Source of the DNA: Rhizomys pruinosus
Lineage: Eukaryota > Chordata > Mammalia > Rodentia > Spalacidae
DNA length: 64,000 nt
Reading direction: 5' to 3'
Assembly: GCA_009823505.1 (NCBI GenBank)
Contig: VZQC01001008.1
Span: 2,753,874 to 2,817,873 of the forward strand
In this document: positions 36,854-50,600 of the stretch, piece by piece
How positions within the stretch are numbered: position 1 is the stretch's first letter
Layout: each line of letters begins with the position of its first letter
Made by a program: the position numbers and the translations under genes
The notes under the pieces: generated by a model
Databases searched by the model: none
Told to the model about the DNA's origin: nothing
Seen by the model: only the letters and a program-made list of their open reading frames with translations

Positions 36854-37450
36854 TTAGTCTTCATTTGCTAGCGTCTCAGTAGATAACCATATTTTGGCCC
36901 CACTTAAAAATTTGCTTAATGGCGTTCCTAAAATGCTTCGTCTGCATAGATTTCCTACAGGAGAAAATGGAAATGAAGAGGAGAGAAACTCTGGTGTCTC
37001 CAGGGTGTCATGAGGGCCACTAGCTCTGAAGTACATCCTGCTCTGGTCCAGCTCCGCGTAGCAGGCTTCCAGAGGACCACTTCGCTGCTGCCGCAGCATC
37101 CTGTCCAACATGTCCACCTCGTGGGCCAGGAGGGAGGCCTTGTGGAAGGCCATGATGGAGCCCCCAAGGTTGATCTGTGCTTCAGGGACCCAGCGGAAAT
37201 AGCACAATTTCCATAATTTTATGTGTGTTCCAGAGACACGTGGCAGGATAACACCATGTAGGCTGGCAGGTTTGGAAAACCACTCTCTGAAATATTGGTC
37301 CACATCGTTATTCTGGCTGTCAGTATGCTGAAGTGGCTCTGGTTTGAGTTTCAGTATCAATGAGTTTCTCCTCGGGAGCAATTCTTGGTCACTGATGATC
37401 CCATTCTTTACAGATGATGGCATTCCTCTCAGTGTGGAACTGTAGCTTTT
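36854..37450 (-). CDS. MTMR10: MTMR10 last coding exon
   Basis: Acceptor (minus) TTCTATGCAG just above 37450; stop TAA at 36856-36854. It encodes 198 residues from KSYSSTLRGMPSSVKNG through FREWFSKPASLHGVILPR and HIKLWKLCYFRWVPEAQI to the C-terminus ending LSTETLANED. This is the C-terminal 3-PAP-type region; phase 0 at the start. Confidence 0.97.
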   Translation of the reverse strand, partial: KSYSSTLRGMPSSVKNGIISDQELLPRRNSLILKLKPEPLQHTDSQNNDVDQYFREWFSKPASLHGVILPRVSGTHIKLWKLCYFRWVPEAQINLGGSIMAFHKASLLAHEVDMLDRMLRQQRSGPLEACYAELDQSRMYFRASGPHDTLETPEFLSSSFPFSPVGNLCRRSILGTPLSKFLSGAKIWLSTETLANED

Positions 37451-40400
37451 CTGCATAGAACACAGACCTTGCCATTACTTTACCCAAGCATCCATTTTTC
37501 AAAGACTAGCGGTGTAATGACAAACCCAGTATTAATGGACAGTGGCTGGGATTTCAGCTTTAGAGGACATGCTTCTTCCTTTCTTTGGGGTATTCACTCT
37601 GATCTCCCTGGGACTACGATGTTGTTAGGGTTGACTCTCCCAGGTTATTACCATGTCAGAATGAGAGCAGGAGGCAAGCAAAGCTGCCTATTAATTTGCT
37701 TAAATGCATGTTCATAAGACTCTTGGGTTAGGGGAAAGAAGAGAGAGAGGAGGGGAGGGGAGGGGAGGGGAGGGAAGGGGAGGGAATAAGGGAAGGAATA
37801 GGGGGGAAGAAGGGGGAGAAGGAAAGGAAGGCGAGGAGGGCAAGGGGGAAGGGGAGGGGAAGGGAAGGGAAAGGGAAGGGGAAGGGAAGGGAAGGGGAAG
37901 GGAAGGGGAAGGGAAGGGGAAGGGAAGGGAAGAAACCAACCTACACTTGGCTAATTCTAGAAAGAATGTGAAGACTAGGTTAGTTTCATTCTTGTAATTG
38001 CCATCTGCCAACTCTGATGCTGACTGGGCTTTCAGGACCTCAGACACCAAAAAGAAAAGTCAAGGCATTGTTATATCAGTAAAAAAGGGAACAGCCCCTC
38101 CAAACCTGCACTTTTAACTGTGTACTGTTTCTAGTATTGTGCTGTACAGAAGTGGTGTGGTGATATGTGCACCAGCATGAGGTTTCTGTTGCTGTGTGCT
38201 ACACTTACCTTTGTGCGCTTAAAAGACTTCCTGGAGCCATTCTGTACACAAGGTGTGTTCTTTCCGATGTAGAAGGGGTTGTGGAAGAGGGTACGGTCCT
38301 TTGCTGTGAACTGAAGAGACCAGTCCCAAACCGAGGGGAATTTCAAGCCCTTTTCGTCACCCAACTGAATATTTTTGCTTATAGCAAACTCCTGTAAAGT
38401 AAGCCATTTGAGCATGTTTGAGAAGATGCACGTCTCTCCATCCTTGCCTATGTCTGCTCCATCCTCACAGATGAGCCCCAAACTAGGGTACTTAGTCCCC
38501 ACTGGAGTAGCACTTCCACTCTTGAGAGTGAGGGTACAGCACTCAGGTACAGAGACGTGGACAATGTCCATAAGTGAACACAGAACTGTTTAGCATGATG
38601 CTCCCCCATACACACAAGAGGCTGTGTACTCCGGGCACTATTATCGATAAGAGAGCAGGACTTCCACTAACGTGATTCTGCAAATCCTTAACTTCCTTTA
38701 GGCTAACGAAGCATAATGACCTAGGTTCACAACACAACAAACGGAACAACCCAAGGACCTGAGTGACAGCCATGTCTAACCTGTGGCAGAGGACAGACAT
38801 GGGGCTCCTCTGGAAGGCAACCCTTAGGCCCTAACTTAAACTAAGCAGTCACACTAATGACGTGGAAAAAAGCTAAATATATTAATCTCTAACGAAAATC
38901 AGAGTTTCTACAAATAGTACCTGATGACTAAGATCTAAATGTGACCTCAGAAAAGTGAAGCTGGGGGAGGGGCAGGGATAAAGGACAGGAAAGACAACTG
39001 TTCCCCCACTGGGGAGGAAGGAGGCAAAGGATTCAAGCTAATACCTGGCAGAAATTTCTGAACTAGCCAACTTTTAACAACTACAGCACCAGGACATGAA
39101 TGAAACAAGGAAAGCAGGTCCTCACTGCTTCCTGTTCCTAAATAGAAACTGTCATCTTAGCCACCATGTGCAGAATCTGCCAAGGAACTTAATGAAGCAA
39201 GCAGCGATGTCTCTAGCAGCAACAAAGTTCTCTAAGGTTCCTCCCAATGCATTACTGTCATGCGACCTCAAAGCTGGTGTTCTCCCTGGACACCTGATCT
39301 ACAGAGACATTAGGCTTGCTAGCCTTCTCCTTTTTCTGCAGCCCCACACTGTGTATAGGTGTGCACAGTACTTTGATGTGTGTCAAGTCAGTGAAGGAGA
39401 GACTGGACAGTAGAGGGAATCAAGCAAAGCCTAGGAACGGTGAGCTCACAATAGAGAAGGGCAGGAAAATGATGGCAGTGTGTGGGAATACAAATGGAAA
39501 GCCATTTGTTTTAGGAACAAATAAATTTTCTAGGCCTCAGCAGCCTCTGGACCCTTAGTGATCAACAGTTTTGTTTTGTTTTTTTACTTGTAGGGATATT
39601 TTATTATTAATGTATAAGGTCAGCTTCTCTAGGATCACAAATCTGTCTTATGCCAACATGACTATAATGGTCTATCCTCCAACAAAATTTAATTAAATTA
39701 ATAAAAACTAGCATATAGATTACTACCAAGATTTTCAGATCTTCTAAAATACATGTTAGAACTTATTTCCTCTCTTCTTTATCAACAATAAAAAATCAAC
39801 ATGACACAATTAAATACTCTTTGGGATGTGAAGAAATGATCCTTAGAAATCCAAGCAAAATTAACTATTCTTGAACAATATTAAGTGCTATTTAGTGGGA
39901 AGGAAGAAACGATAAATCAAGGAAAATAAAAGCTAAAACCTGGAGCCTAAAAGTCCTCTTGAAGGGTCAAATGAATATTAATACATCAACATTCATAATT
40001 TCAAAAAGCTGCAAGGTGGCAGCACGTATTTTATCTTATAGACAAGGGGAACCATATAATTTTCACTTAAGATAACAAAATACCTGAGATTGGATAATTT
40101 ATATGAAAAGGAGTGTGTTTAACTCACAGTTTTTAAAAACTATTTCATTTACTATTTTTTAATTTTTTAAATGTGTTATTTATTATATAATTTTTTATTG
40201 TTATTAAACTTTTTCCATAGGTCATACATCATTTCTCAATCGAATCTAGAGTCATTTCCTTTTCCATACCCCCCACCCCACCTGAGTCCCTGCACTCTGC
40301 CACGCATGTCCTGTATCTTCTGAGTCTTTCCAGGGTTTTTTTTTTTCCAGTTCTTTTGTTGTTGTTCTCTCCAACTTGTATTGCTACAGTATATATACAT

Positions 40401-43400
40401 ATATATATATATATATATACATAGTTATATATATATATATACATAGTTATATATATATATACACATAGTTTATATATATATATATACACACATATCACTT
40501 GAATTGGAGGATTTTTTTTTTTCCTAAAAGATGTCATGTTTTCCCTAAGGAAGTGCTCGAAGGTTCCTCCTTGGCAAGCCCAAACAGCTATCAATCCTGC
40601 ACTTTTGCTCCACATTGGGGTCTTTCCCTCCCATGGTCGCCCAAATGAAGTCCAGTAAGCACGCATCCTGTCTCGATCACCCCACACTGGCCTCCTTGAT
40701 ACAGCCCAGGGAGTCCAACAGTGGCAGTCTATATTCTGACAAGGCTGACATCCTGTGATCATCAGTTTTACATCAGCAAAGGTTAAATCTTTGTAGAGAA
40801 GCATAGAATAAACTGCACAAAAATTTCCTTCCTCAGCTGAACAATCTAAAAAGTTCTTTAACAGAGTTGAATTTCTCTGAGCTTCTCAGAGCAGCATGTT
40901 GAGAAATTTCTGTTTTCTGAGGGCTCTCATTAAGATAAGGCCCACCCATGGATCTTTGTGAGTTCAAGGCCAGCCTGGTCTACAAAGTGAGTTCCAGGAC
41001 AGCTGGGGCTACAGGGAGACTCTATCTCGAAAAGACCAAAAAAAAAGGTAAGGTCCACTTCCACCCTTTTCTATGACACCCATTCTCTAGAGAAACATGT
41101 GTTTGTGTCACAGTTTGCAACATTAACATGCAAAATGAGACCAAAGGCACAACTGTTAAATGCTGGATCCACTTTGCAGATGTGGAACCTGGGCTCACTG
41201 GCTTATTTCTGAGAAGACCACAGGCTTTGTACTTCTGGCTTATTTCTGAGAGGACCACAGGCTTTGTATTTTCTAGACCAGGGCCAGAATGTGAGTCTTA
41301 TATCCCTATATTTCACTCCCTAGCCTAGGACCTCAAGACCGAGGCTGAAGACCCGAGAGCACACTGTGTCCATAATCCCTACTTAGTCTTCCTCAAGCCT
41401 GCAGAAGCTGCTCTTTGGCTTCCCTCCATAGGTACTGCAGCAGTTCTGGGCTCCTCCACTGTGGGTTCACAGGGCTAGACAAAGCTTGTGTGCAAGAAGG
41501 CTCTCGCCAGCAGTAGACGGCTGGTTTCAGGCACTGCTCCACATTTTCCTTAGTCCTCAGCCTTATTCCTCTAGCTTGATGAATTATCTATCACCAGAGA
41601 TGCAATCCCAACCCAAGGGACTACTGTGTGGCACAAAGGACTCTCAGAGTATCTGAGAGAGTTTTTAGAGACCGTCAATCTAATACCATGTTTACCTTTG
41701 TGTCTAGAGTTCCTGTTCCATCAGAAGCAGTTGAAATACAACTTTCATTTTCCTGATCAGGAAATAAATGACTTCAATGAGGGTCTTTTTGTTAACTAAC
41801 AACTCAAATGTTCGAAGAATAATCCAAAAGATCTGTGATCTCGGCTACTCAGAAAGCTGAGGCAGGATTGCCTACAAGGGAGTTTAAGCCTGGCCCAAGT
41901 AACTTAGCCAGATGTTGGTGGAGGGGTGTGGCACTAGGATTGTAGCTCAGTAGCAGAGTACTTGCCCAGCATGTGCAATGCCCTGAGTTCAGTGCTGTAA
42001 AGCAAAGATCCCAAAGTATATTTAAGGTGGTTAAAAAAAGAATCTTAAATGTTTATTATAAAAAAGAAAAATCATAAAATGTTCATTAATAAAAATAACT
42101 TCCTAGATTTTTCTTTAAAGTAATGCATTCAGAAATTAGTTTGGAAAATGTAATAATTTGGGGGGGGGCTTTTTTGAGACAGGGTCTCCCTAGAGCCCCT
42201 AGCTACCTGGAGCTCACTATGTAGACCAAGCTGTCCTTGAACTCCTAGGGATCTGCCCACCTCTGCTTCCTGAATGCTAGGATTAAAGGCGTACACCACC
42301 ATACCTGGCTGAAAATGTAATTTTAAATATTTAAAATATGAAGTTAATTGTACTTCAGTTACAGCTCAGAGTTTTAAAAAGAACAGGGGTGGGGTGAAGG
42401 GCTCTAGGGAGATGGCTCAGTAGATACACATACATGAAATGGTAGCTGCAGGTGGCATGTCACTTACTGTGCTTTGTTTCACCCGCTGATGAGGTGAGTT
42501 GAACAGGAAGGTGCCGAACAGTGAGATCCGGGTACTGTCACATAGCACTGCTAAGTAGGTTTCAGAGAATTCAAAGGCAGCTGGATATTGCTCTAAAAGC
42601 TGCCACATGGTATCCAAGAAGAGCAAGAATAAAGGACACTGGCAAATACAGACAAACAAGGAGATTATCAAATGCTGCCCTCCAGTTCACTTATTCCCAG
42701 ATTTACTGCTGATATTAAAGACAAGGCTAATAAGAAAATGTGTAAGCCTAAAGCACTTGGCCTCCAAGCTGAGCTACAGCTATACAGCCAGACTGATTCT
42801 GTCTACAACAAGCCAAAGAAGCACATTTAATCACAAAAGCCTACTAAGTGTGACAGTGACAAATAAATGAGTGTGCTGCCACTGTACAAATGCAGACCAA
42901 ACTATGGATTTAAACATGTCCTGAAAGTGGTTTTATAAAAGCAAACAAAATGTTCACCCAAGCTCTATGACTTTTGGCTTATCTGTTACTAAGCACCCAG
43001 TAAACTTCTCCAAGTTTCAGAAAACAGTTTGGCACCAGTCTCTAGGCCACCTGGCCTATCCCCCCCAGGCAGCAAGGTACTGGCAGTTTGTTGACATGCA
43101 CTACAAGTCAAACTGTACTCTCTAAAAACTACCCCCCTCCAAAAAAACCTGACCTGGCTGCCTGGCTTGGAAGGTATTATAGCAGGCAGGGCCTTTGTGA
43201 ATCCCAGGCAGCCACTTGCTGCACAGGTGTTACAAAGATGTCTCTCTCAAAATCTTGGTTGTTAACTCTTATGGCCTATTTTCAGAAAAGTCCAAAACAC
43301 TCCAAAAATAATTTTCAATCATAGTTGTGACTATCTTTTTTTTTTTTTTTTTTTTGTTTGTATGTATGAACGTACTGTCTGCATGTAGGTTGGTGTACCT

Positions 43401-46400
43401 GTGTCGTGCAATGCCGCGGAGGTCAGAAGAGGGTGTCAGATTCCCCTGGAACTGGAGTTAAAGACGGTTCTCAGCCGCCATGTGGATACTGGGGATTGAA
43501 CCCGGGTCCTCTGCAAGAGCAGTTGGCGCTCTTAACCACTAGGCCATCTCTCCAGCCCCGTGACTATCTTTTTATGTATATCACTTGTACAAAAATGGAG
43601 GGGTTTCATTATGACATTTTCATATATGTATATGAAGCTATTGTGACTCTGTCTGCCACCTGCCCTCTTACCCCACTCCTATTAGTCCCGTCCCTATTCC
43701 ATAATATACCCCTTTTACTCTCATATATTCTTAAATTCTCCCTATATATAATACATTATATCTGAGGCAGATTCCACAATAAGCCCAAGTATACAGGTAT
43801 CTCTATTGTAAGCTCTTTTGCTTCCTTTGGAGACATACCTAGGAGTGGCATAGCTGGATCACAGAGTAGTTCTAATTTTGGAACTGCCATATGATTTCCA
43901 TTCAGGGTACACTAATTTCACTCTTTGAACAATGCAAAACTGCCCCTTTTCCTCTCACCCTCACTAACATTTGTTTGCCTATGCCTAGACTTTGAAGGGC
44001 TTCCTCTATGCTTTTCTTTGGTGGCTTCAAAGGTTTAGGTCTTATATTAAGGTCTTTGATTAATTTTGAAATGATTTTTTTTACACAGTTGGGGGTAGGA
44101 ATCAAGTTTCAGTGTTCGAAATGTGGCTAATACAGATTCTCCAACACCACTTATTAAAAAGACTGTCTCTTCTCCAATGCATGCTTTTAGTAGCTTTGAA
44201 AATCAGATGGCAGTAGTTGCATGGATTCACTTCTGGCTCCACTATTTCTGTTCCATTGGTCTGCATGTCTTTTTAAGCCAGTCCCATGCTGTTCTTGTAC
44301 AGTACAGTTTGAGGTTGCATTGCTGTTTTGGAGATTTGTCAGGAATTCATTATGTCCTAAAATATGATCTATTTTGGAAAGTTCCAGGAGGTGCTAAGCA
44401 AAATGTGTATCCTACTGCTGTTGGGTAGGATATCCTGTAGATGTCCATTAAATATTTTAAGTACTGGTAAGGCATTTAGACTAGTTACCTCTTTCTCAGA
44501 TCTCTTCAAGTGGTTGCATCTGTCTAGGAACTGATATCCTGCCATGACCCACTCCTTCTGTACCAGACTCTGAAATCCAGAAATTGTCCTGAAATATGGA
44601 TCCATCATCACTTGAACAAGAGAAGCTACCAAACAACTCAAGTCTCTTCCCTCCTCCTCTGTCAATAAAATGGAAATAAAATGACAATGACAAAGAGAAA
44701 TCCTAACATTAAGCTGGGTAATTCAAGATTCTATACTGAAACTTCCTTTAAATGTCTATGTAAGACTGTTTTACTGGGTTCTTGAAGCTCTCAAATATGA
44801 CCTTAAGATAAACTAAATAGGGCCTAGTAATGGAGTCTCACATATCATTATTTGCAAGATAACAGCAGGTGCTATTTCTTATATCTCAATAGTTTGTGGT
44901 AGAAAATCTTTCTAGACTATATTCTACTATTGTTTTGTTAAGAATATTAAGTATAACATGATCTTTCCACTGACAACTCTAGATGGCAATGATTCAGAAG
45001 GGAATGGTGGGGAAAGGGTTGTTCTTATTGTCTGAAAAAGGTGGTAAGCATTTCTTTCCTTTTATTCAGGTTTGAGGCTGGTCTCAAATGTGCTATGTAG
45101 CCAAGGATGACACTGAATTCTGATCCTCCTAGGTCTATCTCCTAAGGGCTAGTATTATAGGGATATGTCTTACCCAGGCAACTATTGTCACTAAAATCAG
45201 TGAGACTAAAATTACCTTGATATCAAAGCCAGCCAAAAACTAAGAAAACTATCAATCAATCCTTTATGATTACAAATAGAAAAGTCATTATAAAATATTA
45301 ATGAACAAATTACTATGGGAATCCAAGAATTTATCCCAAGAATACAGAATTGGTTTAGTATCTGATAAAGAAACAAATCATATTGATTTAAAAAGGCCAA
45401 TATGATCATCTTTAGAGGCAGAAAGACCATCTCATACACTTCTGCATCTATTCCTAGTAAAAACTCTTAGCAAACTAGGAATTAAGGGAAACTTATCAGA
45501 GGCATCTACAAAACCCCTACAACTAATGCCATTCTCAATGGTAAAAGACTGAATGCTTTTTCCTAACACTAGGAAAAAGACAAGGATGTTTGTTCTCAAT
45601 TCTTCTATTTTTTTTTTTCTGTATGTGTATGAATGTACTGTCTGCATGCAGGTTTGTGCACCCGTGTCATGCAATCTAGAACATACTGTCCAAGAGGCTT
45701 GAATCTGAGCAATCAGACAAGAAATAAAGAGCAACAGTATCAGAAAGGAGGTTTAAAACTGTGTTTGTGGATGTCACCAAGTATTGAAAATGTCATGACA
45801 AAGATTTATGGCTCCTTAGATCTACTAGGATTCTATGTAGGCCTTGAAAATTGCTCCACAATTGTCACTGATCTTAATAATCTGATCATCTCCATATTTT
45901 ATCTGTAAACTCAGAAATTCTATTAGTTTTATTACTAGTCTATAACAGCCCCTTGCTTATCTGGAAGATTTTTATATTGCAGTTTATTTCTACCAAAACA
46001 TCAGACAAAAATTCCCATTACTATTTAATTTGAATTCTTGCTCAAACTATTTTCTTTTTTTGGTCTTTTTTTTAACTTTTAAAAAAATTTTTATTTTTTT
46101 ATGTGTATGAATGTACTGTCTGCATGTAGGTTTGTGCACCTGTGTCGTGTAATGCCTCGGAGGTCAGAAAAGGGTGTCAGATTCCCCTGGAACTGGAGTT
46201 AAAGATGGTTCTCAGCCGCCATGTGGGTGCTGGGGATCGAACTTGGGCCCTCTGCAAGAGCAGTCAGCACTCTTAACCACTAGGCCATCTCTCCAGCCCT
46301 TTGGTCTTTTTTTGAGACAGTGTCTCCTTGTAGCCCCAGCTGGCCTGGAACTCACTATGTGGACTAGGCTGGCCTTTTTGCCTGCCTCCCAAGTGCTGGG

Positions 46401-47658
46401 ATTAAAGGCGTGCACCACCACAGACCCAGCCTCTCAAACTATTTTTTTGTTCACAATTTTGAATGAGTCAGAAGGCTTTTAAGCTAATGTGGATTTGTAC
46501 GAATCAGAAATCTACCACGATTAGTGAGGATACCCTGACAAAATTAACATCAGGCATTAGTCTAGTGATGAATGGGACTTGTCCTCATGTAAAGGAGGGA
46601 GGATTTACTAAATGGGAGGAATCAAATGCCTTGCTGTTCTGCCTACAGTCTCTGCACACTTCAGTGAAATGATATGCAGAATCTGCAGTGTACTTGATGG
46701 TACCTCAGAAATATAAAAGAGAAAGATAAGATGGACGCAATTTATCTTAATGAGAATAGTCAGTTATCACAGAGGGCTGGGATGGTATTATTAGGAATTA
46801 TTTTAATTACCTTGTAGGACTACAGACAGATGTTTGCTTTCCAGCATGTACACAAGTTCTGCTGAATGTCTAAGGAAAGCCCTTAAAAAGAGAATGAGGA
46901 AAACAGTTAAATATAAAATTTCCACCATAAATATACATATATGTATTTTTATTATATTTTATTTATGTTTGGGGTGTGTGTGTGTGTGTGTATACGCAGG
47001 TCAAAGGACAATAGGTAGGAGTTGGTTGTTTCCTTATTACAGAATATGGGTCCCAGGGATCAAACTCAAGTCAACAGGCTTGGTGACAGGTGCCTTTACC
47101 TGGTAAGCCATCTCACCCACCCCCATAAATAATATATATATATATTTTTTTTTGTTTTGTTTTTTTTGTTTTTTTTTGTTGTTTTTTTTAGACAGGGTCT
47201 CCCGTTTTAGTACCAGCTGGCCTGGAGCTCGCTCTGTAGACCAGGCTGGTCTTGAACTCACAAAGATCCGCCTGCCTCTGCCTCCTGAGTGCTAGGATTA
47301 AAGGCGTGCGCCACCACGCCTGGCTATATATTTTAAATAGTGCTTGAAATCAAGCAAAAGTCATCATTCACTCTATGTACTTGTATTTCAACCTTATTAA
47401 TTTATTTGGTATTAACAGAAATGTTTCTTTAGGGTATGTTATCAGGGACCATCATTAACCCTTTATAAGAAGGAAGAGGCTGATTTAAATAACATTGAAG
47501 AAGCTGGGCATGGTGGCGCATGCCTTTAATCCTAGCACTTGGGAGGCAGAGGCAGGTGGATCTTTGTGAGTTCAAGGCCAGCCTGGTCTACAGAGTAAGT
47601 TCCAGGACAGCTGGGACTACAGGGAGACCCTGTCTCGAAAAGACCAAAAATAAATAAG

Positions 47659-47689
<31 letters not shown>

Positions 47690-50600
47690 CATTGAAGAAA
47701 TAAAACTATAGAGGTGAAAACAAAGTCATGGTTGTCAGAAGACAGGGACTGAGGGAAGGAATGAGTTATAATAAATAGGGCAGCAAAAAAGGGCCTAGTG
47801 TTGACAGCTGAGAGTTTTGACTAGGGTAGTGGTCATGTAAATCTATACATGTGAGAGAACTACACAGAATTCCATGCACAGATGGCCCAATGGACACAAA
47901 CTGGTGAAATCAGTAGACTGTAGCAGTGTTGATTTTCTGGTTTTGATACTGCGCTCCAGTTATATGTTACCACTGAGGGATGTAATAAGTGTAAGATTTC
48001 AAACCAGAGATAATATCATGTGTTGGTTACTAAAGCCTCAGCCTTCAATGAACCTCTTTAGGAAAAGAATACAGATCAGAAAGAGAAAGAGGCCTTAGAC
48101 CTCAGATGATGTGCAGAGAGAAGAGGACAGGCGTGTAGACAGCACAGCACCTGCAAGGCACAGGGGCAGCCAGGGGAAGGATACGTGGCTCTTGATACTA
48201 CCTTTTACTTCCTGCAGGATTATAATTATTTCAAAATAAAAAGTGAAAAGAGAAAATTTGACAAACCTGACATATTCTAACCACCGAGTACTTTCCAGTG
48301 AAGATAACCATTTCTCTTCAGTTTCTTCAAAAGGCTCTGTAATATATGTATATGCATGTACATTTAGACATACATTTTAGGCATTTTAAGCTTAATTTTA
48401 CATGATCAATATTAAATATTAGAATTGTGAAAGAACACACAAATTTAAAAGTTAGCTTTTAGGAAGCAGCATGTACTGTTACTATAATAAACACAGTACA
48501 CACCTAAGAGGACATGCTACAATTCTTTTTTTTCAGAGATGGTCTTGTCATATAGCCCAGACTGGCCTGAAACTCATCACCCTGCCTCAGCCTCTCAAGT
48601 GAACAGATTATAGGCACAAGCCACTACACCAAGGTCACACAGTACAATTCTATAATCAAGCAAAAGAAAACATTCCCCTGGACCCTATCTTCTACTCTCT
48701 GGCTTTTTCAAGGAAATCTTGGAGAGTCCAATTAACTCTGTGTCCCAAGAGGCCATGATTCCCAGCTTTCCAGACAACCCATGCCTAGATCCAGGCCCAC
48801 TTCATACCTTTGCTGCTCCAAGTCCTACCCTCATGGCTTCTCTTCTCCTCCCCAGCTGCCAGAGCCACCTCTCTGTGTATGTGGCCCTGGGGTCAGCCAC
48901 TGCCCTGCACTGGGTTTAATCATCTAAGGCCCCACTCTTTGTAAGAACCTCCTACCAGAACACTGCCTACCCATCATCCATCAACTACAAGGCCAATTCT
49001 CCCCATACCTAAGAGACACAGGAGCTGCTCATGGATCCAAAGATACCAAAGAGGCTTTCATGGGACATCCTCCCCAGGGCACAGTGTAGACACCTGAGTC
49101 TGCTCATAGATAAGAACTCTAAGGCCACATATAACACAGCTGATTATCTAATCTCAGACTCTAACCATATGCACCAAAATCAATAAATCTGTCTACTTAG
49201 CAAATGCTACTGTAAGGTATTCTATACCTTTCATGATTTGGAGGGGATGTAACAGATTTGTTTTCTAAAGGTTGGGTCTCTCCTTAGATATAGCAAATGT
49301 CCAAAGAGATATATGTATTTGGTCAAGGTCTCACTAGGGAGCCCTGCCTGGCCTGGAATACATAATGTTGATCGGGCTGGGCTCAAATTCACAGATCCTC
49401 CTTCCCCCTGCCTCCTGAGTGCTAGAGTTAAAGAGTGCACACCATATCCAGCCACTACTATATTTCTAAGGAACATCACTTTTCCTGATAGTCCTCACAA
49501 AATCTTTATTGCCTACTTGTTATATGCATGAACAAAATAAAAATATGGTTACCGTTTACACACAGTTGCTTAAGTTTTATAAATGCTGCTTGAATTTCTT
49601 GAATATTGGGCAAGGTCTTATCCAAATCTGATTTGTAAACATCATTCCTCTGTGGGTGACTTTTAGTTATTGCATTACAAATCCTAGTAAAGACAAAATA
49701 TTTTAGTTAATATTCATCCATTTCTTCAACATCGAATATCTACATTCAACAAGTATTGAATATATTTATACTTCCTGGGGTAATTATACAATGGTGTAGA
49801 AAACCAACAGACATTGTCACCTCCATGGGGTCTAGTGAGGAAGATAGGCAGGAATTAAACTGCCATCACATATAAATCAAATGGAAACAAACGTGGTGAA
49901 GATTGCTAGAGGGCTCAAGAGAATGCCTAACGGTGAGGCCTGATCTCCATGGGAGCCAGGGAAGGCTTACTGTAAGGTGACTTGAAGGAGAGATAAAGAA
50001 TGAGTGATGGGGGCAAGAGAGATGGCTCAGTGGTTAAGAGTACTGTCTGCTCTTGCAGAGGACCTGGGTTCAATTCCCAGCACCCACATGCAGCTGACAT
50101 CCATCTGTAACTTCAGTTCTGGGGATCCGATGCCTTCTTCTGACCTCCTTGGATGCTGCACCTACCAACATGTAAGGAATACACTCATACACATAAAATA
50201 AAAATAATAAATATTAAAAAAAAGAGTGAGTGAGGGCCAAGTGGGTAGGGTAGATAGTGCTCATGGGGGAGCAAGAAGAAGATGGCCTAGGAGGGAAGAG
50301 CCCTGAAAAATGTTGGGAGAGTGAGAAGACCAGGGACTGTCCACTGACCAGGTGGCTAGAGCCTGGGAAATGGAACACAGAAGGAGAAAATAATGGCACC
50401 TGTAACAGAGATGGAATGAAGCTGGGGTGGCAGAATGTGGACTTATAAGATTTCTGAACACTGATGTGTCAGGAAGTGGGGGAAGGATTAGAGATGGAGA
50501 AAGGATCAGAGGAGGAAGACATTAGGGTAGGGGAGGCATGCTGAACATATCCTTGAGTTCGTTTTGAATATAAAGTTTGAAGGGCTTTGGAGACATCCAC

